From G963675935 sp963675935 (lineage in GTDB: Bacteria > Planctomycetota > Planctomycetia > Pirellulales > Thermoguttaceae), in NCBI GenBank assembly GCA_963675935.2, contig CAXXPV010000008.1, positions 805,373 to 869,372 of the forward strand: a stretch of DNA of 64,000 bases, read 5' to 3'. A program made the position numbers and the translations under genes. The notes below the pieces were generated by a model. It was not told the origin of the DNA and searched no databases. It saw nothing but the letters and a program-made list of their open reading frames with translations. This document shows, one piece after another, positions 1 through 8,076 of this stretch (within the stretch, counting starts at the first letter, position 1; each line of letters begins with the position of its first letter).

Positions 1-22
1 AAAAGATGTCCCATCGCTGCAT
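1..22 (-). CDS. earP: EarP-like gene, first codons only (continues off the left edge)
   Basis: The complement of positions 22-1 reads ATG CAG CGA TGG GAC ATC TTT, encoding MQRWDIF, and is open to the edge. This is identical to the first codons of the truncated copy at 505-221, whose next 40 residues match the N-terminus of EarP, the enzyme that rhamnosylates a conserved arginine of elongation factor P. The intact gene presumably lies to the left, but only seven codons are visible, so this rests on the match to the other copy. Confidence 0.45.
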
Positions 23-220
23 GTTTTGCGTGTGCCATTTCCGTATCTTCGTAGGTGTAAATCGTCGGACGCGATGCCGGACGCGGCGAAAAAAACTCCC
101 TATTCATCCTTTTCGCTTTTCAGTCGCTTCGGCTGACGGCATTTTCAAAGCGTTACATTTTGCAACGGTTTCATCCGCGTCGCCACTAATGCGCGTTTGT
201 TTTCCATAATTATTCTCCCG

Positions 221-505
221 TTATTGTACTGGCATTTTCAGTTGGTGACAAATTGTCACCGACTGCTTCATTCGCCTCCTCATCGCCCGCCTACCCCCCA
301 CTTTCCCATCGCTCGCCTCCATCGGACGGGCTGTCGCTTCTATGATCGAAACCTTCGGGCAAAGCCGTGCGAGGCTCGGCAATCGATCGACCCACAGCCG
401 CACGTCGGCGTCATGCTCGCCGATCAACTGCCGGGCCAGTCGCCAGCACGTGCCGATGTCGCCGTAGTTATCGACGACTTTACAAAAGATGTCCCATCGC
501 TGCAT
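221..505 (-). pseudogene. Truncated duplicate of the EarP N-terminus
   Basis: From the ATG at 505 the reading frame gives MQRWDIFCKVVDNYGDIG, then CWRLARQL and VRLWVDRLPSLARLCP. This is the characteristic N-terminal nucleotide-sugar-transferase half of EarP (the family has roughly 350-400 residues). Family similarity ends after about 48 codons, near position 360, and the remaining frame to 221 has no family character. Positions 484-516 are identical to 1-33, covering the start codon and about 11 bases upstream of it. The fragment is therefore a partial duplication or the relic of an interrupted copy and cannot make an active enzyme. What I see is the sequence match; that the neighbour is the intact copy is inference. 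Confidence 0.7.
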
Positions 506-568
506 GTTTTGCGTGTACCTTGTATGACCAACCCTAAGATCGGCCATCGTGACATACATTCATAATCG

Positions 569-2572
569 CTATTTCTTCCGGGGTAAGATGATCGTGGTTT
601 TCCGATCTCGGAGCGATTGGAGCGTTATTCCTTGCTCCTTCTGCAAGCTGCCCCAAACCGCATTGCCGATGTAATCGGGATGCACGATTCTGAACAACAG
701 TTTGACTTCGCCCTCGGGGACATTGTTGAGCGTCCATCGCCCTTCGGCGTCGGTAATCCGCGCATCGTCCCCTTCGGCCAGCCAGCATGTGAAACTGGTG
801 CGTTTCGATTGTTCGCTGTGATCCTGGGACAACATTACCTCGACTTTCGCGCCAGCAATCGGCCGACCTTCCTTGTTTTTCACAAAACCGCCGATGACTG
901 TGCCCTTGGTAAGCTGGATGGCGAAGGTGTCGGGCGGATTTTCGTCGAGTTGTTCCCAGTGCGTGAATAGGGGGACATAACCATCGCAACGGGTGAAGAG
1001 GCGAAGAATTTCAAAGGTTTGCGGCAATTCAATCGTGATTTGGCCGTGGGCATCGCTTGAATATGTCTGATTCTTCTTTGCTGCCGTAAGCTCCTTGGAC
1101 CAGATCGCCGCGAGAATTCTTGCGCCCGCCATCGGCTTGCCATCCGGCCCGACGACGTTTATCCGCATGGATTTTCCCTTGGTAATCGGCCCTTTCCTTC
1201 CGGGGACTTTGTTTTTCTCACTCGATGATCCATCCGGCTGGGGAAGAACCTCGCACATGTCGATGTTGATGACTTTATCTCCATAAAATTGAATTTCCAA
1301 CCCAACTTTTGTGTAAACGAGTTCCTTATTCATGGCATCGTGGCCTTCGTCCCGGTCCGGCTTGCCGAAGACCTTTTCGACCTCCCGCAGACTGGAGCCT
1401 AGTCCAATGCCCTCCTTCGTTTTGCCGGCGAACTCGCGGACTTGGTTCATGGTGAGCATTTGAGAGACGCAATGGATGTTTTTCAGCCCGCTGCGATGCG
1501 AAACCGTGAGGAAAAAGCCGCGGGAATAATAGAGCAGGCTGGTGTTGTTGGACTCGTAACCATCCGGCTTTCCGATCAGCGATTCGATTTTGTCGCGCGA
1601 CATGCCAAAACGAATCGGCCCCAATCCCACGCCCGGGATGATTTCCGGGGCACGCAATTCCGGCTTGTCGGGCAAGCTTGGAAAATTGACACAGCCGCTG
1701 GTTTGTACCGAATAGCCCGCCGGCGGCGCGAAACTGAAAAGCGACGGATCGAAAGGCCGATCGAATTCGATGGCATAAATCACGCTCTTCATGGTTTTCC
1801 CGTTTTCATCTTCCGCGGCGATTTCTATTTGAATGGGAAGCGCGGTTTTCGGATCGGTCCAGACTTTCCACGTCGAGTTCTTGTCGACTTTTGGAACTTC
1901 CTTGACGTCGACGCGGAACACGATCGCCTTGCGTCCGTCGATCTTTTCGTCGGGCAGTCGCTCGACGGCCTTTTGGCGAATGTTCTTTATCATTTCATAG
2001 ACATTGAGATTGGCAGCCGATGGACTGGGCGGCGAAAAGCCCTCAAAAATATGTGCTGTTTTGCTTTCTTTGTCGACAAGGATCATCTTGCGGGCTTTAG
2101 CATCCTGAATGGAATAGCCCTTAGGATTTTCCGAACGCATCCTTCCGTTTGGCAAGACCATCATTCGCGACTCGTCTTCCACGGGGCTGGGTGCCTTGCC
2201 TTTGGAATCACCATAGCCGCCGGGCAACTCGGATTTCACTTTGAATGATAGCGATTGCGTCTGTTGCACTTGTTCGATCACTTGCGCGAAGGCAAGCTGT
2301 CCTTGTCTGTCGGGCAAGGCAAGCATCACGAGAATTGCGATAATCGCCGCACACACCAAAACCAACGTCGCTATACGTGAAAACATGTGTGGACCTCGAA
2401 AAAAGGAAGTCTTTGGGTTGTGGGAAAGCGGCCGGGCCGGCTCGGTCGCCAAGCTCGCCAATCTTGCCTTGGCGTTGGCAATCGCATGCTCCAAGGCTTC
2501 GTCTTTCGGCTCGATCCGCGAAAGTTGTTTCAATTGCCGCAGAATCATCTTCGGTTTACGATTCATCAGCAA
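569..2572 (-). CDS. Membrane-anchored LolA-like protein with carboxypeptidase-regulatory-like domains, partner of an ECF sigma factor
   Basis: This 667-residue protein begins with about 60 hydrophilic residues, then one membrane segment (about 63-87, rich in V, A, I and L). A region of about 200 residues follows that resembles the LolA/LppX-like beta-sheet domain common in planctomycete proteins encoded beside ECF sigma factors. Residues from about 305 to 440 hold two copies of a GLG-S-EV-GKPD-like motif reminiscent of SmpA/BamE. The C-terminal 200 residues look like two carboxypeptidase-regulatory-like Ig folds (DGKPMAGARI and EGRPIAGAKVEV). The start overlaps the end of the sigma gene by 17 bases, so the two are probably translationally coupled. 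By analogy with similar pairs it may act as the membrane regulator or anti-sigma of that factor, but no known anti-sigma domain is evident. MNRK at 2566 is an alternative start. Confidence 0.7.
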   Translation of the reverse strand: MLMNRKPKMILRQLKQLSRIEPKDEALEHAIANAKARLASLATEPARPLSHNPKTSFFRGPHMFSRIATLVLVCAAIIAILVMLALPDRQGQLAFAQVIEQVQQTQSLSFKVKSELPGGYGDSKGKAPSPVEDESRMMVLPNGRMRSENPKGYSIQDAKARKMILVDKESKTAHIFEGFSPPSPSAANLNVYEMIKNIRQKAVERLPDEKIDGRKAIVFRVDVKEVPKVDKNSTWKVWTDPKTALPIQIEIAAEDENGKTMKSVIYAIEFDRPFDPSLFSFAPPAGYSVQTSGCVNFPSLPDKPELRAPEIIPGVGLGPIRFGMSRDKIESLIGKPDGYESNNTSLLYYSRGFFLTVSHRSGLKNIHCVSQMLTMNQVREFAGKTKEGIGLGSSLREVEKVFGKPDRDEGHDAMNKELVYTKVGLEIQFYGDKVINIDMCEVLPQPDGSSSEKNKVPGRKGPITKGKSMRINVVGPDGKPMAGARILAAIWSKELTAAKKNQTYSSDAHGQITIELPQTFEILRLFTRCDGYVPLFTHWEQLDENPPDTFAIQLTKGTVIGGFVKNKEGRPIAGAKVEVMLSQDHSEQSKRTSFTCWLAEGDDARITDAEGRWTLNNVPEGEVKLLFRIVHPDYIGNAVWGSLQKEQGITLQSLRDRKTTIILPRKK

Positions 2573-3203
2573 TTCCCTCCTTTCGTGTTGGTCGATATGC
2601 GGCGATTCCCATCAATTGCTGCAATCGGCGAATGCCTTTGTGGCACACCCCGCGAATCTGATGTGGCGTTTTGCCCAATTGTTCGGCAATCTCGACATAC
2701 GAAAGATGCTCGATATAGTGCAATACGAGGCAAGTACGGCTCAGCGCCGACAACTCCTGCATGTGCGTCAATATCCGCTCGTAATCTTCGCGGGCGACAA
2801 TCGCGTTCAGGGGACTTGCCCCAGCGGTCGCCGGCTCTTCAAAGATCGCTTCGATCTTTCCCAATCGCTTTTTGCGCCGGCGCCAATCGAATGCCAAATG
2901 GATTGCCGCGCGCCGCGCATATCGAAACGAATCGTCTGCTTGCCGGAAGCCGTCGGATTGACACAACCGCACGACCAATTCCTGCAACAGATCGTCGGCG
3001 ACATCCTGGCGGAGAGTCAGCCGCACAAGCAGGGCGTACAATTGCCGCCCACCCGTTTCAAGGAGCTTCTCAAGCTTGGTCCAAGGGTCGCTCAAAGGCT
3101 CTCCAGCTTCAACGATCGTTTTGGCATCAATTGTATAGACGATTGAGGGAGCCTTGCGCAACCGTTTTGCAAAGTTTTCTGAAAAAATGCAGAAAATGGC
3201 CAA
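2556..3203 (-). CDS. ECF-type RNA polymerase sigma factor
   Basis: The product has sigma region 2 (DVADDLLQELVVRLCQ, then FRYARRAAIHLAFDWRRRKK) and a C-terminal sigma region 4 helix-turn-helix (LSYVEIAEQLGKTPHQIRG). It lacks regions 1 and 3, as expected for an ECF factor. The furthest start is TTG at 3203, seven bases after the rhodanese stop, but no ribosome site is visible there. An internal TTG at 3095, with GGAGAG just upstream, would give a 179-residue protein that begins at region 2 and fits the family length better. The gene lies in a minus-strand run and overlaps the next gene, which encodes a membrane protein likely to regulate it. Confidence 0.85.
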   Translation of the reverse strand: MAIFCIFSENFAKRLRKAPSIVYTIDAKTIVEAGEPLSDPWTKLEKLLETGGRQLYALLVRLTLRQDVADDLLQELVVRLCQSDGFRQADDSFRYARRAAIHLAFDWRRRKKRLGKIEAIFEEPATAGASPLNAIVAREDYERILTHMQELSALSRTCLVLHYIEHLSYVEIAEQLGKTPHQIRGVCHKGIRRLQQLMGIAAYRPTRKEGIADES

Positions 3204-3209
3204 AGCGGC

Positions 3210-4712
3210 TCAGGGAAACAAAGCTGCCTTGGCTTGCTCCGCGTGGGGAAACAGCGTACGGCGGAAAATCCAGAGCACCAAACACACGCCGAAGATGAAC
3301 AACAACTCCGTCGTTTCCTCCCAAAACAAGTACCACACCCGATTTTGATCGTACGCGCCGCCGAGGATCATTCGGAGCATCCCGAACATCAAAGGCCCCA
3401 TTCCCGCCGCAAATGCGACCTTGGCCGCGGCAATCGAGTTCTCGCGCTTCACGGCCAGAATCGCCAGCGAGGCGGTGAACATCGCAATCGCCGCCGCCGC
3501 GCAATACCAATTCTCAAACTGCTGGTGTACGCGGAGGTGGACGTAGTTGTAGACGGAACCGAACACCAGCGTATTGTAAGAGTTGTCCTGCCAATCGGCC
3601 GTCGGCAGCATCAGTGCGAGCACCAGCAGCGCCGGCGTCAGCACGAAAAACACCCGTTTCAGCCCGCACGACGGCTCGCCACATTTGATGCACCCGCCGC
3701 AAAGCGAAAGCGCCGCGCAGCGATGGTCTGGGGCGCTGAGCATGAGAATCCGGCGGTCGATCCCTTCCAAAATCGCATAGGTGACGAACCCGAACGCCAG
3801 AAGCATCCCCAGGCCGTGCAGGTATTCCCAGAGGTACGAAGTTTCGCGATAGCCGAAGTAGTTGACCGCGCATGCCGCTTCGCCAAGGAAGAAAAAGATC
3901 ATTCCCCATCGCAAGGCAACCAGATCGGGGCTCCGGCTTTTCCGAATCACCAGCGCGATCAAAACCGACAGCATCATGTAGATCGGCTTGAAGAAGAAGT
4001 AGGCGATCACCGCCGCCGCTTGCTCCAGCACCGGCGAGGGGCGAAAAGGGAACTCGACCACCCGGTCCTGGCCGGCAGCCTGTTGAAAAAGGGGGACAGG
4101 CACCTCACTACCACCATTTTCCGCGGCATTTATGCGTGTCAGTTCGGAGCCAGTCCCCTTTTGCAACAGGCTGCCGATCCGCCATCGGTCGAAGTCGCCG
4201 CCTTGCGGCTCCGTCGTGTCGTGCAGCCAATCGAGAATCCGGCCATCGGCCTTTGGCTGTCGCCTGGGCTGCGCATTCGCCGCGCTGCGAATCCATTCCT
4301 GAATGCCGCCCCGCACGTTCATCGCCGGCGCGATCCGGTTTTTTCCCAAATGCCAAGTCGCCAGCCGGCTGGCCATCCCCACGTCGCACACAAGCAGCAA
4401 GGTCTTGCCTCGCAGCGGCGTGGGCAGGTCGTCGGGCGATTGCGCCGCGCGAATCGCGTCAAGCGGCCAGTTCACCGCGCCGTCGATGTGTCCCGCCAAA
4501 AAATGTTCGCTCGCCCGCACGTCCACCAGCGTCACGGGTTCATCGTTGCCTCGCAGCCGTTGCTTGGCCTCTTGTGGCGTCACGGTGGGAATCCGGCCGA
4601 AAAGAAGCCAATAGCCAACCACCGGGGCCAGACTGCCCGCCACAATGAGCGCGGCCACGCCCCAAAACATCCGCCGCGGCGCGATCTCAAACGGGGATGG
4701 AGTCGATCTCAT
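3210..4712 (-). CDS. Polytopic membrane protein with an N-terminal rhodanese domain
   Basis: An N-terminal membrane anchor (about residues 15-38) is followed by a rhodanese domain at about 45-140, with catalytic cysteine C109 in the loop CDVGMAS. Rhodaneses carry sulfur as a cysteine persulfide. A linker follows, and then a C-terminal half (about 230-495) with about seven hydrophobic segments and a cysteine cluster (CGGCIKCGEPSC) that could bind metal. I do not recognise the C-terminal family. Residues about 181-212 are encoded by a 96-bp palindromic element at 4077-4172 that keeps the frame and sits exactly between the two domains. The start lies three bases after the stop of the Lgt/radical SAM gene, so the two are almost certainly co-transcribed, and the persulfide carrier may serve that iron-sulfur enzyme. 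That role is inference. Confidence 0.8.
   Translation of the reverse strand: MRSTPSPFEIAPRRMFWGVAALIVAGSLAPVVGYWLLFGRIPTVTPQEAKQRLRGNDEPVTLVDVRASEHFLAGHIDGAVNWPLDAIRAAQSPDDLPTPLRGKTLLLVCDVGMASRLATWHLGKNRIAPAMNVRGGIQEWIRSAANAQPRRQPKADGRILDWLHDTTEPQGGDFDRWRIGSLLQKGTGSELTRINAAENGGSEVPVPLFQQAAGQDRVVEFPFRPSPVLEQAAAVIAYFFFKPIYMMLSVLIALVIRKSRSPDLVALRWGMIFFFLGEAACAVNYFGYRETSYLWEYLHGLGMLLAFGFVTYAILEGIDRRILMLSAPDHRCAALSLCGGCIKCGEPSCGLKRVFFVLTPALLVLALMLPTADWQDNSYNTLVFGSVYNYVHLRVHQQFENWYCAAAAIAMFTASLAILAVKRENSIAAAKVAFAAGMGPLMFGMLRMILGGAYDQNRVWYLFWEETTELLFIFGVCLVLWIFRRTLFPHAEQAKAALFP
4077..4172. repeat. 96-bp palindromic element inside the rhodanese gene
   Basis: The ends are inverted repeats of about 27 bases: AGCCTGTTGAAAAAGGGGGA on the left, and AGCCTGTTGCAAAAGGGGAC when the right end is read on the other strand. 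The left arm runs from 4077 to 4104 and the right arm from 4146 to 4172. The element is 96 bases, exactly 32 codons, with no stop in the frame of the host gene. The ends resemble REP-type sequences mobilised by Y1 transposases, but no transposase is in the window. Confidence 0.8.
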
Positions 4713-4715
4713 GAA

Positions 4716-6788
4716 TTAGTTTCTGTTGCGGAAAGTAGGGTGGGACAAGCGCAGCGCAGTCCCACCAGATGTTTCCACCAGCTTTTGGTGGGACTGCGCA
4801 AGCTTGTCCCACCCTACGCAGGTCTCGCCGTCCGGCCGGCCGCGCTCCAGCACGTTGAACCGGCAAAAGGACACTGCCTTGCCACCGGGCCGAATGATAT
4901 GCACGCAGCACTCGTCCGCACGGTCTCGATCGTAGGTGTAAGCGTCCATGAACGGCTTGATGACGATGCGCAAAAAATCCTCGGGCCGCGCGCCCGTGCG
5001 GCCGTATTGCTTCGCGTCGCCCAGGTTGAAATTGATGCGATCGGCCAGTTGGTCCAAGTGGTCTTCGATCTTCATCACGCGGGGCAAAGGCAGGAGCGTG
5101 CCGTTCGGCCGCCGCAGGGCATACGTGAAGCTGCAACAGTTGGGGTTCGAGCACGGCAAGGGTTTGAAGTCGTCGGCCTTGAACATGCCGCCGCTCTGAC
5201 GCACGACCAAGTCTACAACGTCGGCCAACGTGAGGCGGCTCATGGGGTCGCAACTCCGGTCGAACCGTCCTGCCCACGTCGCCGGCTGAAAGGTAATGCC
5301 GCGGAGTTGCGGCGTGCGCAGCGTCAATTGCAGGAGCGGTCCCACCTGCTCCTCGTTGACGCCCTTGGCCAAGGTGCATACCAGCGTCGTCGGCAGGTCG
5401 TGGGCGACGATCTTTTCGATCACCGCCTTCTTCTTCGCCAGGAGGTCGGCCCCGCGAAGCGCTCGGTGGCTCTCCTCGTCGAGGCCGTCGAGTTGCAAAT
5501 ACAATTCCAAATGCGGCCTTCGCGCGGCCAGTTCCGCGGCAAGGTTCTCGCGGCGCAAAAGCTCCAGCCCGTTCGTGTTGATCATCACGTGATCGATCGG
5601 CAGGCTCTTGCAGACATCGAGAAGCCGAAACAGGTCAGGGTGAAGCAGAGGTTCGCCGCCGCTGAGTTGCAGCACTTCCAACGATCCCCGCGCGGCTACG
5701 AACGCCTCCAGGTCGGCGCAAAGATCCTCGAACCGACGATGCCCGCCGCTCGAACTGCTTGCATAGCACACCGGACATTTCAGATTGCAGGCGCTGGTCA
5801 ATTCCAGCAGCGCAATGCAAGTTTTGTGGCCGGGCAAATTCGAGCAGCAGCAAGTTTTCTCCGTCGGCGCCGGATGACAAACCTCGTCGCGCAAAAAGTA
5901 GTGCCGGCGGTCCGAACTCACCAAGGCCACGTGCTTGCCGTGCTCGGGGCACTCGCGTTCCATGTACACCGCGCCGCCGCGCAGAAAAACCCTGCCCGCC
6001 ACCGAACGAAGACACTCGGGACACAGGGCCCAAGTCGTTTTCAACAAGAAACATTTTGAGGCGTCAATCGGCGTTTCAAGGATGCCGCCGCGCGGCCGTT
6101 CCGCCCGCCGCGGCCCGCAGCTTGGGCAACGCCACACGGTAAAGAAACCGGCCAACAGCAGGGCGGCCCATTGATAGCCCGTCAGTCCCAGCCAGAGCGC
6201 CGGCTCCGGCCGAATGAATTCCGTAAGAAAACGGTACAGGCAATAGGCGATGAAATAAACCCGCATCAACCGCCCACGAAGTATGCCGCGGCGCTGAAAT
6301 TGGTGCAAAACCAGGGCGGCGCAAAGATGAAACGCCGACTCGTAAAGTTGCGAGGGATGGCGCGGCTGCCCGTCGCCGAAGTCCACGCCCCAGGGCAGCG
6401 ACGTCACCGTGCCATAGCAGCAACCGCCGAAAAAACACGCCAGCCGGCCCACCGCGACCGCCGCGGCAACCGGAACGGCGAAGTTATCGCCATCGACGTG
6501 GATTCTCAATTGCCACTCGACGATCTGAACGCCGATGTATCCGCCCATCAGGCCGGCCATGATCGTCTTGCCGTCGTCGAACCAGGCGGTTCCATGAAGA
6601 AATCCGTGCCAGTCGGCGAGAACGAAGGGCAGTTTGGCCCCGATCATGCTGCCGCAGAACGCGCCAAGCACCAGGCTGCCGATCTGCCAATTGGTAAGCC
6701 CCAGCGGTTGCCGAGTGCGGTAGAAGAGCGTCGCGCCGGTTGCCACAGCCGCGACCATGATCGCCATGTAGGGCCAGTTCACTTCCAA
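4716..6788 (-). CDS. Fusion of a prolipoprotein diacylglyceryl transferase-like domain and a Tes-like (COG1964) radical SAM domain
   Basis: Residues 1-220 are an Lgt-family membrane domain with several hydrophobic segments, GRLACFFGGCCYG at 114-126 and RHPSQLYE at 143-150, plus a Y..YR..TE..R region. Lgt moves diacylglycerol from phosphatidylglycerol onto lipoproteins. Residues 221-320 are rich in paired cysteines (CPSC, CPECL, ECPEHG, CCC). Residues 325-650 form a radical SAM domain with the cluster motif C334-NLK-C338-PV-C341 and the following SGGEPLLHPDL. The cysteine order matches COG1964, which includes archaeal tetraether lipid synthase (Tes, MJ0619). The last 25 or so residues derive from a palindrome at 4735-4818. 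The start overlaps the zinc-ribbon gene by ten bases and the stop is three bases before the rhodanese gene. A role in lipid-tail or lipoprotein modification is inferred. Confidence 0.85.
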   Translation of the reverse strand: MEVNWPYMAIMVAAVATGATLFYRTRQPLGLTNWQIGSLVLGAFCGSMIGAKLPFVLADWHGFLHGTAWFDDGKTIMAGLMGGYIGVQIVEWQLRIHVDGDNFAVPVAAAVAVGRLACFFGGCCYGTVTSLPWGVDFGDGQPRHPSQLYESAFHLCAALVLHQFQRRGILRGRLMRVYFIAYCLYRFLTEFIRPEPALWLGLTGYQWAALLLAGFFTVWRCPSCGPRRAERPRGGILETPIDASKCFLLKTTWALCPECLRSVAGRVFLRGGAVYMERECPEHGKHVALVSSDRRHYFLRDEVCHPAPTEKTCCCSNLPGHKTCIALLELTSACNLKCPVCYASSSSGGHRRFEDLCADLEAFVAARGSLEVLQLSGGEPLLHPDLFRLLDVCKSLPIDHVMINTNGLELLRRENLAAELAARRPHLELYLQLDGLDEESHRALRGADLLAKKKAVIEKIVAHDLPTTLVCTLAKGVNEEQVGPLLQLTLRTPQLRGITFQPATWAGRFDRSCDPMSRLTLADVVDLVVRQSGGMFKADDFKPLPCSNPNCCSFTYALRRPNGTLLPLPRVMKIEDHLDQLADRINFNLGDAKQYGRTGARPEDFLRIVIKPFMDAYTYDRDRADECCVHIIRPGGKAVSFCRFNVLERGRPDGETCVGWDKLAQSHQKLVETSGGTALRLSHPTFRNRN
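4735..4818. repeat. Inverted repeat forming the 3' end of the Lgt/radical SAM gene
   Basis: The left arm GTAGGGTGGGACAAGC (continuing to 4767) pairs with the right arm (4787-4818), which reads GTAGGGTGGGACAAGC on the other strand, with one or two differences over about 32 bases. It encodes the last residues of the fusion protein, so the native C-terminus has been replaced. Confidence 0.8.
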
Positions 6789-7240
6789 CTCCCCGTGGCC
6801 CGATAGTCGTGGGCGGCGTTTTTGCGCGGATGAAGCCAGAACAGCCAGATGGATCCGCCAATGACGGCCACGGCTGCCACACCGCCGGCGATAATGCCGG
6901 TGATTATCGACTGATCGAGTCCACTCCGCCCGTCGCCGCCGGCGTGCCGAGCCATCGCATCACCGGCGATAAAGCCGCCAAAGCACGTCGCAAAAAAAGC
7001 TCCTGAAGAGGCAACGACGATGATTGCCAGGATGCCCAGCGTCTTCAAGACAACCCATGCGGGACTGGGTTGATGCATCCGACCCTGAAACGGCGGCAGG
7101 CCGCGGCTCCCGCCAACTCCGGCGGCCGCCCCTGTTTGACGGAACTCGTAACGGCACTTCCCGCAATGATCCGCCCCGACATCGAGGACTGCTCCGCATT
7201 TGGGGCAAAGATACTCCTGGTCCGACTGTGGCGTACTCAT
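6779..7240 (-). CDS. Small zinc-ribbon protein with two membrane segments
   Basis: This 153-residue protein has an N-terminal zinc ribbon (CPKCGAVLD then CGKCRYEF, residues about 12-33), a glycine- and proline-rich linker, and two hydrophobic segments at about 65-90 and 115-140. I chose ATG at 7240 because AGGATGGG lies upstream at a fair distance; an in-frame start at 7273 is possible. The stop overlaps the first codons of the Lgt/radical SAM gene, so it is the first visible member of that run. I do not recognise a specific function. Ribbon-plus-membrane proteins like this are common in planctomycetes. Confidence 0.7.
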   Translation of the reverse strand: MSTPQSDQEYLCPKCGAVLDVGADHCGKCRYEFRQTGAAAGVGGSRGLPPFQGRMHQPSPAWVVLKTLGILAIIVVASSGAFFATCFGGFIAGDAMARHAGGDGRSGLDQSIITGIIAGGVAAVAVIGGSIWLFWLHPRKNAAHDYRATGSWK

Positions 7241-7509
7241 GAGAATCCCATCCTGCTTGGTTTCCCTTGCCATCTATCGTGGCAAGCTTATGCGTATTCT
7301 TTGATGAATTCTGTTCGGACGCAGTCCTTCACTATGCCAATTCCATGTATCAGGCGAATAACAGACCAAAATATAACGCTGGCCCGTGAACGACTGCCCG
7401 CTAGGGGGACACTTTATTGTGCTTTTCTTCCGCATCGTTTGTTTGAAGAAAACGTCCGGGGATGATTCTTCCCACCAGTTTAGAGGGTGCCTGCCGGGTG
7501 TCAAGGCAC

Positions 7510-7690
7510 GTTAGGATTTGGAGATGAACAACTTCCCGATTTGCTCCATCCCGGATGGCAGCCGGGCTCCGGGGTCGGTTCGCATCACCATGCCTCGTAT
7601 CCGGTGGTATCGCTTCGCTCAACCACCGGCTAATTGCTTGGAACCCTCCGGGTTCGTTGTTTATCGGCAAAGAAGTAAAATGGGGAGGTT
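7510..7690. repeat. Composite dispersed repeat, copy 1
   Basis: Contains CTTCCCGATTTGCTC and then GGTGGTATCGCTTCGCTCAA, followed by GGCTAAT, GGAACCCTCC and ATCGGCAAAGA. The same blocks occur in reverse orientation at 47244-47514, between lysC and the protease gene, so this is a mobile or dispersed element rather than a local feature. Confidence 0.7.
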
Positions 7691-7921
7691 ATTTCGAGCC
7701 ATATCCTTATTGGCTTGCAAGGCCAAACGGCATCTTGGTGAGAATGGCGAAATGGGGGGGCGAACCCAACTCAGGAAACGGTCGCCGTCGGAGATTACAG
7801 CCGCGCGCTCTTGCTTGGGCCCTTTCAAGATCGTTCGCCTTTCTCTGTTCCCCTCGCCCGTCCGACGGGAGAAGGGGCCGGGGGTGAGGGCGGCTGGGAT
7901 TGCTATACTTCATGCGGTTTG

Positions 7922-7961
7922 AAACGAGACATTTTTCTCAATCGGGAAAAATGTCTCGTTT
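7922..7961. terminator. Perfect 15-bp hairpin, possible terminator
   Basis: AAACGAGACATTTTT (7922-7936) pairs exactly with AAAAATGTCTCGTTT (7947-7961) across a ten-base loop. It lies 115 bases beyond the stop of the DuOB-like gene on the minus strand. The A/T tracts are inside the stem, so a role as a factor-independent terminator is plausible but unproven. Confidence 0.45.
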
Positions 7962-8076
7962 GTTACCGTGCAAGGTATAAAAGGGTATCGTTTCGTCGTC
8001 GTAACTCCTTGCAGGCAACGGAAAGAAAGGTGGACGATCTCTTTCGTCCCACATCCGCCCAAGAAAAATCCCTCTT

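Larger units (their letters stand above)
7241..8076. other. 836-bp gap made of repeat fragments and a strong hairpin
   Basis: No convincing gene is present. Positions 7510-7560 and 7601-7690 are near copies, in opposite orientation, of 47463-47514 and 47244-47332. Positions about 7845-7895 carry a short CCCTCGCCC/GAGGGCG-type palindrome. A 15-bp stem occurs at 7922-7961. The stretch 7970-8076 is the 3' side of the next gene, with no recognised element. Confidence 0.5.

Noticed and set aside
145..207. A 20-codon frame (MENKRALVATRM...) with GGGAG before it, between the two earP-like starts on the minus strand.
   Set aside because: Too short and without homology; it could be a leader or chance. 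Not listed as a gene.
3234..6059. A 941-codon open frame on the plus strand opposite the rhodanese and radical SAM genes.
   Set aside because: Its sequence is arginine/histidine/glutamine-rich without domains, and both opposite-strand genes show clear families. It is an antisense shadow of high-GC coding DNA.
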